Assembly: GCF_052324685.1 (NCBI RefSeq) | Contig: NW_027506905.1 | Location: 383,501 to 447,500 of the forward strand | DNA: 64,000 nucleotides | Direction: 5' to 3' | Origin: Brachyhypopomus gauderio | Taxonomy: Eukaryota; Chordata; Actinopteri; Gymnotiformes; Hypopomidae | In this document: positions 11,169 through 53,085 of the stretch, piece after piece | Position numbering within the stretch: position 1 is the first letter of the stretch | Layout of the letters: each line of letters begins with the position of its first letter | The notes under the pieces: model-generated | Database searches by the model: none | What the model was told of the DNA's origin: nothing | What the model saw: only the letters and a program-made list of their open reading frames with translations | Program-made: the position numbers and the translations under genes

Positions 11169-14100
11169 CTGTAGGAAACAAAGAAAAGGCGTATTTAGCT
11201 TGTTTGCTCAACATCAGTTGCACTCTAGAAACAGAGGTGTAATGTAAACAGGCTACACACAACAGCTGAGATTATGACTTCTGATCTTAAAAACAAGGGT
11301 AAAGAGGATAGATTGTGCTCAATTAATTTCAGCTGGAAACAGTTCTACAGTGCAAAAATAGCAGCCAAATGATCTTGTTGAGTCACTTCTGAGACACCCA
11401 AACATATAATGATTATGTCAGATTAGTCCTTTTATGCTACAAGCTAGTTCAACCACAGGTCGTCCTCACTCCACTGCAAGAGCACATAATTATCATCTCT
11501 TTGTCTACAGAAGGACTTTAGTTTTAACATGAACAAAAGCAGGGGATTTCAAGTGACTAATCAAACTTTGTAAAGCTAGCTGCATGCTGTAACCTTTCAC
11601 ACCAGGAAACACAGAGTAGAGGCAATTAACCAAAAAAAAAACATTTCAGTTTCTGCACTCTGAGTCATCGAACATTAGAAGCAGAAATGCTGTGGTAGGC
11701 CTCATAAAAAACAATATAAAGTCACACAAAATGGTACTGCAAGCTATTATGATCAAAACTGTTCTGGAAATTATGTTTACATTATCTATACCACCCATAT
11801 TTAAAATCAGCATGCAATGTTGTGTTTCTAATGACTTTAAAATTTAAAGAACAGCTAGCCTAGTTTACGTGATACCTTCACAGAAACCTGTAAAACTCAT
11901 TCACACTGGGCCATGTTGTAGAATGCAGTCATTTGAATCAAATGAGCTGTTTTTAATACATTACACATTCAAAAACAAACCACAAAAGCAGGGCAATTTG
12001 CTTAAAGCCCATCTAAGTCCAGCCTAACATTTATAGTCTACATGGTTGATATTCAAAATGGGCACTGCTTATCTCTCCATACTTCTGTGACATTCTGGCT
12101 GCAAACTTCCTCTTATACGATTAGCCACATATCACGTCTCCTCAGCTCACGCAAGTCTGGTTCTGGACGACTTCCCTCTCGCTAAAATTAGATCCTCTGT
12201 AAGGAGTAGGAGTCCTTCCCACTGTTTTGAATTATGCACCTGAATGATTGGTTATTCTACTGTGACACTACCATAAGCATTATGTAACAACAACCAGGAA
12301 AACAGCCTTGTTTTATATGAGCAGACAGAAGTGAGCCAACATTTTCTTTGATCTCCAAATGATTCAGGAAAGGTGCTCTGAAAATGCAGTGTAATGGTAA
12401 GAGGGAAATGGTACTGAAAGCAATACAGAGTGGAACGCCAGATAATGGTGTAACAAAAAGCCCCAGCAGGTTTACATTTGGATCTTGGACTAAATGAGTT
12501 CTTATGAGTAAGCGCTGCCTTCTGGGAATGACGTGACTCACTCATGTGTCACTGATCTCGGCGCTTCTACTCAAAAGACAGTTTCAGTAATGTGTGCCTT
12601 AATGGAAACATCTCTTCAGCCTTCACTTTGTATTCTTCCGAAAATATGGTTGAAAACACGATTTGCCTGTCTCTTCAAAAGCAGGGGAAACTAGGTAAAC
12701 GTAAATAAGTTTCAGATTCTTTTAAACAGTGCAGTACTGAAATTAATCTGAACTTCAAGATAGCTCACTCTACAACTGTTGCTGAGAAAAAGCGAATAAC
12801 CCAAAGTTCTTAAGAAATTAAAGGCATAACCAAAACTTTTACTGGGACATTGTACTTCCGTTAAAAACAATGTTTATACCTGCCAGACGGAAACCAAACC
12901 CAGAAAGTAACAATGTGGTGATGCAAAGCACAAGTAAAAAAGGCAGGATGCCTTCATTCGTACCACAGATCTGCACTGGGCCTTTAGGATGTAGCTTCCC
13001 TGGCACCAGCGCACTGCCAGGCCAAGCGTGTGGGGTTGTGCTGCTTTCATATGGCCACACTGCGTTACATCGCGTCCATCTTCTGGACAGAACCGGAGCA
13101 TTATAAACATTTACCACATCCACCAGAAACCCTGCGCTAGGATCTATTTCCTCACCCCACCCTACATATGTGCACACTATCCTCTCACTTGTAGAGATGT
13201 TTCCTTCAGGGGAGACTCGTGTTTTCATGTTTAACGCTTTTGAGCACAACTAATGTAATGGATGCGCATAAATGGAAGATAAACACTTCCACTGAAAGAT
13301 TAAGATATTTATGTAAATATACGGTCCACTTCACCGCTGTACATGTGCTGCTATTAACCTATTAGACATCTACCTCACACTGTCGATCAATCTAAACGTT
13401 TAAGCCCTTGTGTTCACATTTCAACAACTTTTTGTATGTAACAAAGAGTTAGCTAGCACGCTAGTTATCCTAGCTAGCTCATTAGGACGCTTACTCATCA
13501 GTTATAAACAGTGACACAATATCAAGATACATCGATTTATTTGTCGAATAATCGTCTGATACACTCGATGAAGACACTGTAGATATCGTCCACGCCACGC
13601 AGGCAGCTACACGGATAAATGTGTATTTAAAACGGGCATGTGAGCTCTGACGGTAGCATGCAGGTCCAGTTAGCTCCACCAGGACGGGACAAAGCCCGTG
13701 TGGGTCTGCACGGTGTGGGGAGGAGGCAGGAGGTCTGTGTGGGGAGAGGTCGGTGTATGGGGAGGTCTGCACGGTGAACCCTTGTACACTCCCTCTGGTC
13801 CCTCGAGTGGCTCATCCGTCCACCCAGCTCGTTATCTAATATACCCACAACTCACATCCCTCTAACCCCAACAGCCCCAGACCTTCTGGAAACACAATGT
13901 AGCTCTCTCTCTCCATCTCTCTCTCTCTCCATCTCTCTCTCTCTCCATCTCTCTTCACAGCTAGTCTGGTACTCTCACAGTTGTGTGGAGCTGGCCAGCC
14001 TGCTGGGGCGATAAGGGAGGTTATCCGGAGCTAAAGGTGAACACCAGCCCGGTTATCCGGAGGTGAACACCAGTGATGTCCGAGTGTATCACACATCCAG

Positions 14101-14476
14101 GCGGCGTCGCGTCTCGTGTTATAACACTAATATCACCACAGCTGGGCTGGCCTACTGCAGCTAGCACTAGCCGGCTAGCTAGCCCTAATGAAGCTGTAGG
14201 TTAGTAGCCAAGAGCTTCACCAAACACAGCGGAGTTATTAGGTGTTAATTAAGTGTATTATGTGTTAATTAAGTGTGTTATTATGTGTGTTATCGGTCTG
14301 AATATGATGTTTCCACGCTAATGTAAGAATAAAATACTAGTTACCTAGCAACTCAGAATAGGGCTGTTAGCTCGCTATGGCTAACTACCTAGCAACATTA
14401 GCTGGCTAGAAAAGGATTTATCTTTCTACACAGGCGTAAACTCGAGAGTGATAATTAAATAAAACTTTTTACTTAC
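11169..14476 (-). other. rc3h1 first intron, no other gene seen
   Basis: About 3.3 kb between the noncoding first exon and exon 2. I see no convincing open reading frame, RNA gene or complete transposon. It is moderately AT-rich. A CT-rich simple repeat lies at 13.90-13.95 kb, and GCTAGC-type words cluster at 13.45-13.49 and 14.15-14.42 kb, close to the promoter. Confidence 0.6.
13902..13954. repeat. CT-rich simple repeat
   Basis: CTCTCT runs broken by three CCAT interruptions, inside the rc3h1 first intron. Confidence 0.9.
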
Positions 14477-14660
14477 AATTTACGTTTGAACGTGTTCATT
14501 CTTCAGCGGTTCATGGCGAAATGTAAGGGTGTAATCTGGGTGGCCATCCCGACCGGGGTGTGTTTACTGGGCAGGCTGCTTCAAACTAGTCGGCTAGCTC
14601 GCTAAAGCTACAGGCAGGAAACGGTCGTGGAAAGTAGAGAGTGCGCATGCGCGACCGAAT
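14477..14660 (-). promoter_or_regulatory. rc3h1: rc3h1 noncoding first exon and core promoter
   Basis: A strong donor, GTAAGT on the minus strand at 14476-14471, ends a first exon at 14477. Just upstream, at 14643-14652, is the palindrome GCGCATGCGC, a full NRF1 site. No TATA box is evident, as expected for a housekeeping-type promoter. The transcription start is inferred to lie between about 14,560 and 14,640 and was not measured. Confidence 0.55.
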
Positions 14661-15247
14661 AACGTGAACAGGGTCGTTCAGCTGTGAAGATCTTCTGATT
14701 TGTTTAACAAAGATGAGCAGTTGGTAAATTTGACACAAATGTGGTAGTCCACGGGTTTTCCCACCACGAAATATTTATTGTAAAATGCCTCGTGGGAGGG
14801 TATGTAACATCAATAAATATAACCCAAATGAATATAATTTTACATAAAATAGCTGTCCAAATTATGTATGTGTAACAAAGCATGTATGCACTTCATAGCA
14901 GAGGCTAAATTTCACGTCATAAAATATACTTTAAACATGAATATTTGAAACACTTAAAGAAAAATGCGTTGTTCAAGCTATAGAAGAGAAAGTTATTTAA
15001 TGGCTATAGAACATTCATTAACATTAAACACATGAAAGGATGGTCATTGCACTAAATGTACATTGTACATCTAGACATGCTTATAAAAGATGTTAGGACT
15101 TTAAACATAGAACATACAAGGTAAACATTAATGACAAATGACTCACATAAAAAAATGTTTTTGCTATGTTCATGCAATTAAAAGAAGTGTGTGTTACCTG
15201 AATCCATATTAAATATGACATTTAGCCACTTAATCCCTTAAATAAAC
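14661..15247 (-). other. stil 3' UTR and stil-rc3h1 spacer
   Basis: AT-rich stretch between the stil stop codon and the rc3h1 promoter. Minus-strand AATAAA occurs at 14779-14774, and an ATTAAA variant near 15,000. Either would end stil within about 0.5 kb of its stop, leaving only 100-350 bp before the rc3h1 promoter. No other gene is seen. Confidence 0.45.
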
Positions 15248-22967
<7,720 letters not shown>

Positions 22968-23286
22968 TCTTCACAAGCAACATGCAGGTAATAAAAAAGC
23001 ACAAGAAAACAATGAGCTGACTTGTTTGATCAACATATAACCCAGTCATCGAAACTGTGGTGAACAGTATTCGCTATATGAGTAATTTAATCGGTCGTTA
23101 AGTCGTTAGTAAGGAGGATTTAACCAGCGAGCTAGGTAGTTAGCCCGCTGGGTAGCATAACAAGCTAGCTAACTATCAAATTGGCTACTTACATTGGACT
23201 AATACACCTGGACTAACACACCTGGACAGACACACCTGGACTAACACACCTGGACAGACACACCTGGACTAGTGTGTAACTCGTAC

Positions 23287-23680
23287 CTGTTCTCGCAGTG
23301 TTCCCCTAACACGCCTCGTCCTCCTGCAGCAGCGCTGAGCCTCAATGGCCGCTCCGAGTTAACGTAGGGTCAACTCTCAAATAATGCTGTTCAACTTCCA
23401 ACATCGAGCGGCACGGTACGCGGCAACACATTAGTTAATGGTTAATTTCACTCGACAGTAACTTCGTATCCAGGCGAACGTGAAACGTCTTGGAAAAAAA
23501 AACAAAAACAAACGCGTTCATCGAGATAAGCGACTCGAAAATCAATTGTGGCGCTGTTTCCAGGTTCCAATGGCGGGGCGGGACGTTTAACCAATAGGAT
23601 CACATCTGACTCCGAGCTCGACCTATCAGAGCTCGGCCCCTTAGCCCGCCCATCTTCTCAACTATTTTAAATAGTCCGTG
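23287..23680 (-). promoter_or_regulatory. stil: stil noncoding first exon and promoter
   Basis: A noncoding exon ends at 23287 with donor GTACGA on the minus strand. Upstream are two CCAAT boxes (23567-23571 and 23591-23595 on the plus strand, read as ATTGG toward stil) separated by a GC box, GGCGGGGCGGG at 23572-23582. Paired CCAAT boxes with GC boxes are typical of TATA-less cell-cycle promoters, which fits stil. The exact start site is not visible. Confidence 0.55.
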
Positions 23681-24600
23681 CCACGGGCCAAGATTCTGTT
23701 TTATTTCCTGAATCTCTTCATGCAAAATATGAACTAGCTATTTCTATGTAACATACGGAAATACACATTTAAGTGGTATTTAAGAGGACTCAAAAAGAAC
23801 TTTTAGACAACAGGGTCAAAATGCATACAGTTGTTTGACATCTGCGCACCAGCTAGCCAACACATACGTCTAATTTCTTCTTTTTTTACACTCGAGTCTT
23901 ATTTATCTTTACTTTCTAACTACATACTGCATGCTTAACGATTTGTTTTTATCTCATACATATTGTATGCTATTGTCTGGAAACTAGCTAAGTAAGAATT
24001 TCATTGTATGGTGTGACCGCCTTTTTTACACTCCATATGTCAAATGACAAATAATCTGATACAATCATGTTATATAACACTGCAAGAATGCGTGTGAAAT
24101 AGTTTATAAAATGAAAACATTTATGAACATCTATGATCTATGATTTGTGCTTTAAAAAAATTGTAAGAACTGCTTATGACATGAGTGTGTAGACAGACAA
24201 ATGTTACTGAAATTACAACTGGGAGTAACTGGGAGTACCAATAAATTAATGTGATGATGATTATTAGTAATGTTTCAATATTAATTCTTACCCAAAGCGC
24301 ATATGGTTCACCAGTTCATTAATCACCTCAGTTCCATAAAAGCACCGTAATTAGCCTACCTTCCATTATTAATGCCTGAAATCTGTCCTATAACATGAAT
24401 TGAACCACAGGTTATGCTGCGGTTTGGCCTGTGCTACTATTAACCTGAAATTCATGACAAACGGACGAAGAAATATTTATACATATTCATACATAATATT
24501 TATAATATTTATCTTAGGTCATGGAGGTCTATAAATACATATAATTCAGAACAAACCTACATTTTCTCATAATAATAAATAGGCCTACTCAGGTCTAAGA
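23681..24600. other. stil-eps15l1 divergent intergenic region
   Basis: About 0.9 kb of AT-rich DNA between the two divergent promoters. No open reading frame of note, no RNA gene and no delimited transposon seen. Confidence 0.5.
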
Positions 24601-24717
24601 AGCAGTCTGGTGAATAATGTAAATCCGATGTGGAGTTGAAAGCGCGCATGCGCGGTGAGGGTCGTGGACTAGCTGGCAGTTTGGCTCACAGCCGCCGTTC
24701 CCGGAGCAACAGGGGAA
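24601..24717 (+). promoter_or_regulatory. eps15l1: eps15l1 core promoter and 5' UTR
   Basis: A perfect NRF1 palindrome GCGCATGCGC lies at 24644-24653, 65 bp before the start codon. The following GC-rich 5' leader ends in GGGGAAATGG, a fair Kozak context. No TATA box is seen. The mapped start is unknown. Confidence 0.55.
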
Positions 24718-46089
<21,372 letters not shown>

Positions 46090-46156
46090 CCACACCTTTC
46101 CTCACGCGCACCCCCTCACACCCTTTCGCACCTCCGCCTCGGCTGACGGAGGGAGC

Positions 46157-46158
<2 letters not shown>

Positions 46159-46210
<52 letters not shown>

Positions 46211-46242
46211 CCTGTGTGTGTGTGTGTGTGTGTGCGCGCGCG

Positions 46243-46283
<41 letters not shown>

Positions 46284-46300
46284 ACGTGCCTGTGTGTGTG
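46159..46300. repeat. (GT)n/(GC)n in eps15l1 3' UTR
   Basis: Interrupted GT tract with two CGCGCGCCT-type breaks, starting about 70 nt after the stop codon. Confidence 0.95.
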
Positions 46301-46529
46301 TGCATGCATGCCAGGGAGCGGCTGAATTGTGCGGATGCACAAGTGAGCGTGTGAGGGGTGGTTGGGTCTACATGTGGGACAAGTCACGTTCTTGCCATAT
46401 AAATGTTCTTTTAATGTAAAGTTTGTCAAGATGGGGCAACCCATGTTTAGTGAATGGGCTTCTTCATTCTACATGCACTGCATTAACCTGCACTACTCTG
46501 ACAGACAGAAATAGAGTATTTAAGATGTA

Positions 46530-46571
<42 letters not shown>

Positions 46572-47754
46572 CGTGCGTGTGTGTGCATGTGTCTCTAACT
46601 AGTGAATCTGTTAACAGAGCCATAGATAATGGGTGAGTTTGTTCCATATTCTCATTTATTCTCCTACTGGAAGAAAGAAATGCTAAAGAACATAAAACAA
46701 AGACTGATGTAGCTTATCTAGCTCTTTCAACTGACCCCTTCAAATATGTTCAGTTGCGTGGTACCTCACTGTCCTGGGAACAGTACATGGCCAATGTGTG
46801 CAGGACTTGGAGATGGGAGCTGATGAGCTGGACATGGGTAGAGCTGCCTGATAGAGCTGCCTGGCAGAGAAGTCTGATAGAGCTGCCTGGTGGTGACTGA
46901 AGCTCCATGTCCCTTTCCCAGTCCTGTTAGTCTGAAGGCTCTAAGGGCCCTGCAGGTTGGACAGGTCGCGGTGCTCTTACAGGAGAGCGGTGATGGAGGA
47001 GGGGTTCTTTGAGTGCGGGGTCACGTATGTTTGTGGTGCTAGGTTGACTGACAACAACATAAACAAGGGAGAGGATGTATTCGCTCAAGTGTTTTTTGTT
47101 TGTTTGTTTTACTTACCGTTGCATTGCGTAAGCGCCAAGCATTATTAGGTTGTTTAAATGGAAACTTAACCAGTTAATCCATGGACCTATAAGCACAATC
47201 TTGTCAAGATGGTCAAACATATGTTAAACAAAATTTCTGCTAACTTTCAAGTTACTGCTATTACTGCTAGTATTAATCAAGTCCCCCTGGGTTATTTTAC
47301 GGAAACAGCTTAGTACTGTATTTTACTTGAACTTTATGCTGGCGGTACTACTGGCATGTTTAAACCTGTGGTCTGAGTGATTACCGAGTAATAACCTGCT
47401 CATGTATTTCCAGTGAATTTCTTTTTCTTTCTTTAATAATGTTGGTCATCTCTTTCTCTCATAGTGTCATGGACATTTGTTTCTTATGTACTTGATCAAG
47501 CTAAAAACATAATCATCACCCTTCAGTCTGCAAATGTGTGTGATCGACACATTAGCAAGATTCAAAGTGAGTTCAAATAGGATGCCACAACTGATATTCA
47601 GTGTGTGCAAATGTTAGTGCAAAGTTTATGCTGTCTAGAGTTACCAATTGTTAAAAACTGTGACATAGCTTACATTAATTTCATAGCAGGCTATTTACCT
47701 AACCCGCTTCTTTCTGTTATTTGTTTACACCTTTGTTCTTCACAATCTCCATTC

Positions 47755-47830
47755 ATATATATCTTCATTCATATATATCTCCATTCATATATATCTCCAT
47801 TCATGTATATCTTCATTCATATATATCTCT
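47755..47830. repeat. 16-bp AT-rich tandem repeat
   Basis: Five copies of an ATTCATATATATCTCC-type unit with minor variants. Confidence 0.85.
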
Positions 47831-48435
47831 TCTGCCCATCAAACTTGACTACATGACACTCCTTCAGTGTCACTTTAAACAGTGTTAATTTTTCAAACAT
47901 GTTTGCAGCTCCAGAAACATGTTGAGCCAGACTAGGTGTGTTTCTGGGTGGCAGCGCTGTCACAGGTGATCCTCCTGTGTAAAGCCCTGTAGATGTCCAC
48001 AACTGAGCTCCTTACATTGGCGCCGGGAAGTTCTGTTCACACTTGTCTCCATCTGGACTTGTCCAGCTTTGTTTTGCCTGCTGAAGCAGAAAAGCTGTTG
48101 AGAACTGAGGAACACACACTCCGTTTCCCTGGATGACCCCTCATGCTGTATTAGTGTTTGATACCTCCATTGTGCAATAGCTTGTATATTTTTATTTGTG
48201 TTAAAATGTGAAAATTCATTTTAACTCTTCCTATCATGTTCTAAGGTTGTTTTTAAGTTTTTGTTTTGTTTTGTCATGAAAATGTGAGTATTTGAAATTC
48301 CTAATGTTATTTTGTGTTACGGTGAACTCCCCCCAATCCCAACATCACTTTCAGCCCGTCTTAGACTCTCACATCTGTAGATAACAAACAAACCAAATTA
48401 TTGTCATAATAAAATGCATTTAAAAAAAAAGTACA

Positions 48436-51400
48436 TAAAGGTATATTAAATCTGTTATATTTGTCCTATACAACATGAATAACCCCAAATGTGTAACTTG
48501 AAAAATTTTAAAGGTTTGAAACTGGTAGTCTCTAGAAAAGCTTGGATTTCTTTAAAAATGTCAATGCTCAGTCTGGTTCCTTGTTTCATAGAATTAAAAT
48601 GCACCCTTTCAGATACAACACTGTGTCCAATGTTATTATTTTGTGAATATTAGAGATTACCTGTCTGAGCAGCCATACTTGATTTGTTTTGGTTATAAAT
48701 GTACCATTTTAGAGTCCATTCTGTTCTGGATGTCCAGAAAGCATCTTGGAAAGTACGCTTTTGCTGAGTGGATTTATGTGACTTTATTTTTGCCTTTTAC
48801 TGCAATCATGGAAATTAAATGGGAGTTCTACTTCAGAGAGTTATGACTTTCAATAGGTCATGAAAACTATGAGCAGCTGTAGTTTGAATGCTGAGGAAAC
48901 GTGTGTTGGTGTTCCCTGACTTCAGCGGTTTGAACTAACAGGAAATTCCAAGCTAGGATTTTACTGACTTGACATGCATGGTTGGTGGTGCTGTGGAAAT
49001 TAAAATGCGTGAAATGGGGCGAGGAGATAGAGATATTCTTACCTTTCAGGCTGATGTTTATGCATTCTTTACCACTTATTTACCTTTCCCCCTATGTGAC
49101 TTAAACTGGAGCTCTGGCCTCAGAATGAAGAATAAATAATGCAAGATGTTTCCTTTGCTTTTTTTTCATTTGCTTAAAGTGATTTTTTGGGGATGGTTAA
49201 AGGTTGATGTCTGCTCTCGGTCTAAATTATGTGATTTCCCACCAAGTAGGAGAGAGAATGGAGAACTTGGCTGTCCCCCTGTCTGGAAAACTGACCCTTC
49301 AAACTCAATTCAGCTGCCCTGTAAAATCACTGGTGGTAAATGAACTCCTATGATTAATCTAGTAGTGCTGACTTTACAGTGTGCATTCGATGTGAACTCT
49401 CTTTTTCTCATGCACACAGGAAGTTCTTGAGAATAAGTGGATATTTCATGTGAAATAAAGATATGCAGGTGTGTTCGGAGTTATATTATATTTTGGGGGA
49501 GCATAGATGTGTGCTTTACACGTGTGTGCATAGTGGTCCACGGAGGGCTCTGGATATCAGGCTATTATATGTGTCATACTGGTAATACGATCCTTTCTGA
49601 ATGCTCACACCAGTGAAGGACATGAATACAGTCTAGATAGACAAACATAGTCAGCTGGCCTGGGGAAATTGTGTTTTTAAGACCTGCCCTTAGCACAGCT
49701 AATGGAGTATTGATATAAACCAGTGTGCCATGCACTGGCCTAATCTCAGATCAGTCTGCTGTTGAGGTGTTCCAGACATGGTGGAGTTTAGTATATTTAA
49801 TCAGCTGTGCCTGGGAGTGCGGGCTCTCCACAGAGTAATGCTGCCCAGGGGATGTTGTGGTACAGACAGAAATGCTTGTGCTGTCCAACTGGACTGTCAA
49901 GAGAGGTATACTGGCTAACGCAAGCCAGATGGACACCCTCCATTATGCTGTCACACGAATGTGGTTCTCTGTCAGCCACGGGGACTATCGCCTTGCGCTC
50001 TCTGTTTTGGTATGTGCGGCAAACACACGCAGAAAGGACAACACACAGCGTCATCACCTCCTATTTGAGAGTTTGATTTACTACAAGTTTAATTGCCTCT
50101 GGCTCAAATTCATGCTGGTTGATGGATTCAGGTATTCAGCATACAGCTTTAGAGTGTCTATGGAGGACTGTGGAGAACTTTCTCTAGGGCATACCAATAG
50201 CACAGTGGGGGAAATACAATACGGGTTTCTCTGGTCAGGAAGATTTGCTGCAGCTCCAGCAGGTGGCAAACGTGTCCTGTGGCATTCCAGCATTCTGGCC
50301 AAAGGAAGAACAGAAGAGATGAACCTCTCACCTGGAGAAGCAGTGCAGAAGTTGCATACAAATACCCGCTCAGTGTGCTTAAATGTGCTCAATTCATTTA
50401 AACGATTCTCTGAATTCCTGTTTAGTAATTACCACTTCAGTCTCACTCAATGCTTTGAAAGTATCTGAGACAAACAGCGGGGGCAGTAACTCTGGGAATA
50501 GAGGGCTGAACCTTTTAGGACTGAATACTTTGCTAAATTTTGATCAACCACTGAAAATTCTACATTCATCTGGAAAAGCCTCTCAGAATTAAGATGCGCA
50601 TGTTAAACAAGGTAGCAACTTATTTCAGATGGAATTACGGGTAGTTTCATATTAGTGCCAGAAGACGTACACATTGAGGTGTAAATGGTTTCTAGGTGTT
50701 GGGGACTCCACAAGCTTTTGATCTCTTAGCACAATATGTTTCTCTTTAGCGGTCAACCTCTTCACATTCAGACTCAGCCCATATTTCTTATACTCACCTT
50801 TTAGAGGAAGAGTTATGATATGCTTAGAACAATGCTGACCAAAAAAGAAAAATTGTAGCTGCCACTATTGCTGGAGACTGTTTTGACTGTCTTTCTATGT
50901 GAATAAAGTCAGATAGCGTTAAATGAATACTTCACCCATGTTTATGTCTCCTGTGGAGACTTTTGTGATTAAATATTGTCTGGCATGTACTTCAGCAAGA
51001 AATCGACCATGTTCTAAGCTCCTTCCACACTTTTTACTAGCAATGGCCTCAAAAGACAGAAAAGTGTTCTATGAAACTTGTGAGCCTTAGATGGTTCCAG
51101 GTGATGGTATAATGTGCACACCAGCTCAGAACAAAAGGTGATTGTGAGTAATAGTTTCACAATGAGTTGAAAAGCATTTTATAAAGAGAATATTGCTGTG
51201 TCAGGTAGCTACAGTAACACTTGTGGTTATTTGCTGGAATGTGAGCACTGTAGTTCAATATTCGTAAAACACAGAAGGTTGCTGTGGCTGACTTAACAGT
51301 TACAGTGCAGAGCAGAAAAGTGATCTGAAAGCAAACTGAAAGTGATATGAAAATGTTTTTTTTTTGCCTCAGTGAATATGCCAGCTACTGACATAGTTGC

Positions 51401-52382
51401 ATTTCCTCTTTTCCTTCAAAATAGCGTTCAGATCTTGATATGATATCTCGTGGTATCTCATAATGGTGAAAGATTTAGTGTTTCTACATAGCTACGCAGA
51501 ATCCAGTCACATAACAGAGGTTGGAGTTTCAGTGAGTAGGGTGACACAAAGTTAGTTGTTTTAAACAAGGTTCACATGAAACCCAAAAGCACCATTAGAC
51601 ATACAACACACAAAAACATGATTCTGAGAGCTTTATTGTGTAGTATCTTTAGTCCTGTCACTCAGCTATGCTGGCTGGATATCCCCTATTGTGAGACAAG
51701 AAACATTTAAGGTTGTTTTCTTTCTTTCTTCTTTTTTTTTTCTTGTGTTTTCAAGACTTAGAAGACAGGCCACTTTTTCTCATGAATATTTTGTCAGGTT
51801 TTGAGAGACCCTAAGCCCCCAACAGAACCCTTGCCCAACTCCTGCTATGAGATCTTTTTATGCACCATACTAGAATGGTTTGTGTCTCTTTTTTTAACAA
51901 ATAGAGTAATTGGTCCACCAGTGTTGATTTTAAATTTGAATTATTGCATTTTTAAGACACTTGAACTGAACAGCTTTGAAGCTCAGAGGTTGTTTCCACA
52001 CACCCTGCTGCTCTCTGAGGCACCCTTCTGCCTGGACATGACTGCATTCAGTTGCTAGTTATGTAAATGTAAAGTTTGTGTAGCCTCAGATTTGGGGCTG
52101 TGTCTCTCTCTGCAGCTGGGAGACTGGAAGATTGTTTTCCCCTAAACCCTGACTGTATTTTTCTGAATACCATGGGCTCAGTCACTAAAATTCTGTAGTT
52201 ACGGGTTCCTCTAAGGAAGTAAATATAAACATTTATTCTTGAGTGTGCACTACAAAGTATGGACTTTCATCACAAAGCAAATTTCACTGTTAGTCATAGA
52301 TATCTAAACTCTAACTGTGAGAAAGTGCAGAACCTGTTATACACAAAATACTGACGAACCACAGTGTATAATCTTCATTAAG
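48436..52382. other. eps15l1-klf2 convergent intergenic region
   Basis: AT-rich, low in simple repeats compared with the rest of the window. The longest open frame (49857-50468, plus, 203 codons) resembles nothing I know, and its length is expected by chance in a window this size. No RNA gene or delimited transposon was recognised. Confidence 0.5.
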
Positions 52383-53085
52383 TTTAATATGTACAGTAGG
52401 TACACTATTTACATTGCATAAATTATGTACAAGTCAAACGACTTTGTTCCAAAACCATTCACAAGACATATATTTGTAGCCCTTGTTAAGCTGAACACGG
52501 GACAGTCTGTAATAAACTTAAAAAAAACACATATAGACCATTTACAAAACCCTGATTTAAATGTTAATATGCAAGTAAATTGCCCCAAAACATTCATTTT
52601 CATGTCACTTGTGTGGCAGTTTTAGAAAATAAAAACATTGTCTAAAAGCTTATTTCCTCTTTTTTTCTCTTTTCTTTCTTTTCTTTTGAAAACAGTTGCA
52701 TACATAACAAAGATGTAAGAGTGATCTATCCCACTTCTGAGATGTATAGCCTGTATATAATAAAAGGCACTATTGTGACAATTAAAGCACGTTGTATTAG
52801 AACCATGTTTTTACTGATTGATTCCAGTTGCGTCAGAGGTCTAGGTCCAGCCTAACAACGTGTACAAGTGGTTTTGCACGTGAAAGCTCATTGGCAAATA
52901 TTTGTGTGTAAAAAGTAGTACCAGCTACATAGTTGAGAGGAAGATGAGCAAGATGTCCAGTCTGTTCTTGTTTTGTCTTGTAGTCTGTCCTAAAAATACT
53001 GGATAGATGTAATAAGGGAAAAGCTCAATGGTCCCAGCATTTTATCGTAATGTTCGTTGATCATTGCGCTTAGAAGAGTCCGTTC
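52383..53085 (-). other. klf2: klf2 3' UTR with Pumilio-type sites
   Basis: AT-rich sequence after the klf2 stop. Three minus-strand UGUANAUA octamers lie at 52431-52424, 52413-52406 and 52395-52388, and the last abuts an ATTAAA poly(A) variant (52388-52383). A canonical minus-strand AATAAA is a little further on at 52237-52232. The UTR end is inferred, not observed. Confidence 0.5.

Larger units (their letters stand above)
46090..48435 (+). other. eps15l1: eps15l1 3' UTR, probable end at AATAAA 48408
   Basis: No gene is seen between the eps15l1 stop and a cluster of AT-rich sequence with AATAAA at 48408-48413 followed by an A-run. I found no earlier AATAAA after the stop. The segment carries GT tracts at 46.16-46.29 and 46.53-46.58 kb and a 16-bp ATTCATATATATC-type tandem repeat at 47.75-47.83 kb. 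Further AATAAA motifs at about 49,132 and 49,454 are alternatives. Confidence 0.4.

Noticed and set aside
49857..50468. 203-codon open frame as a gene
   Set aside because: No recognisable domain, no splice context, and a length expected by chance in 64 kb searched in six frames.
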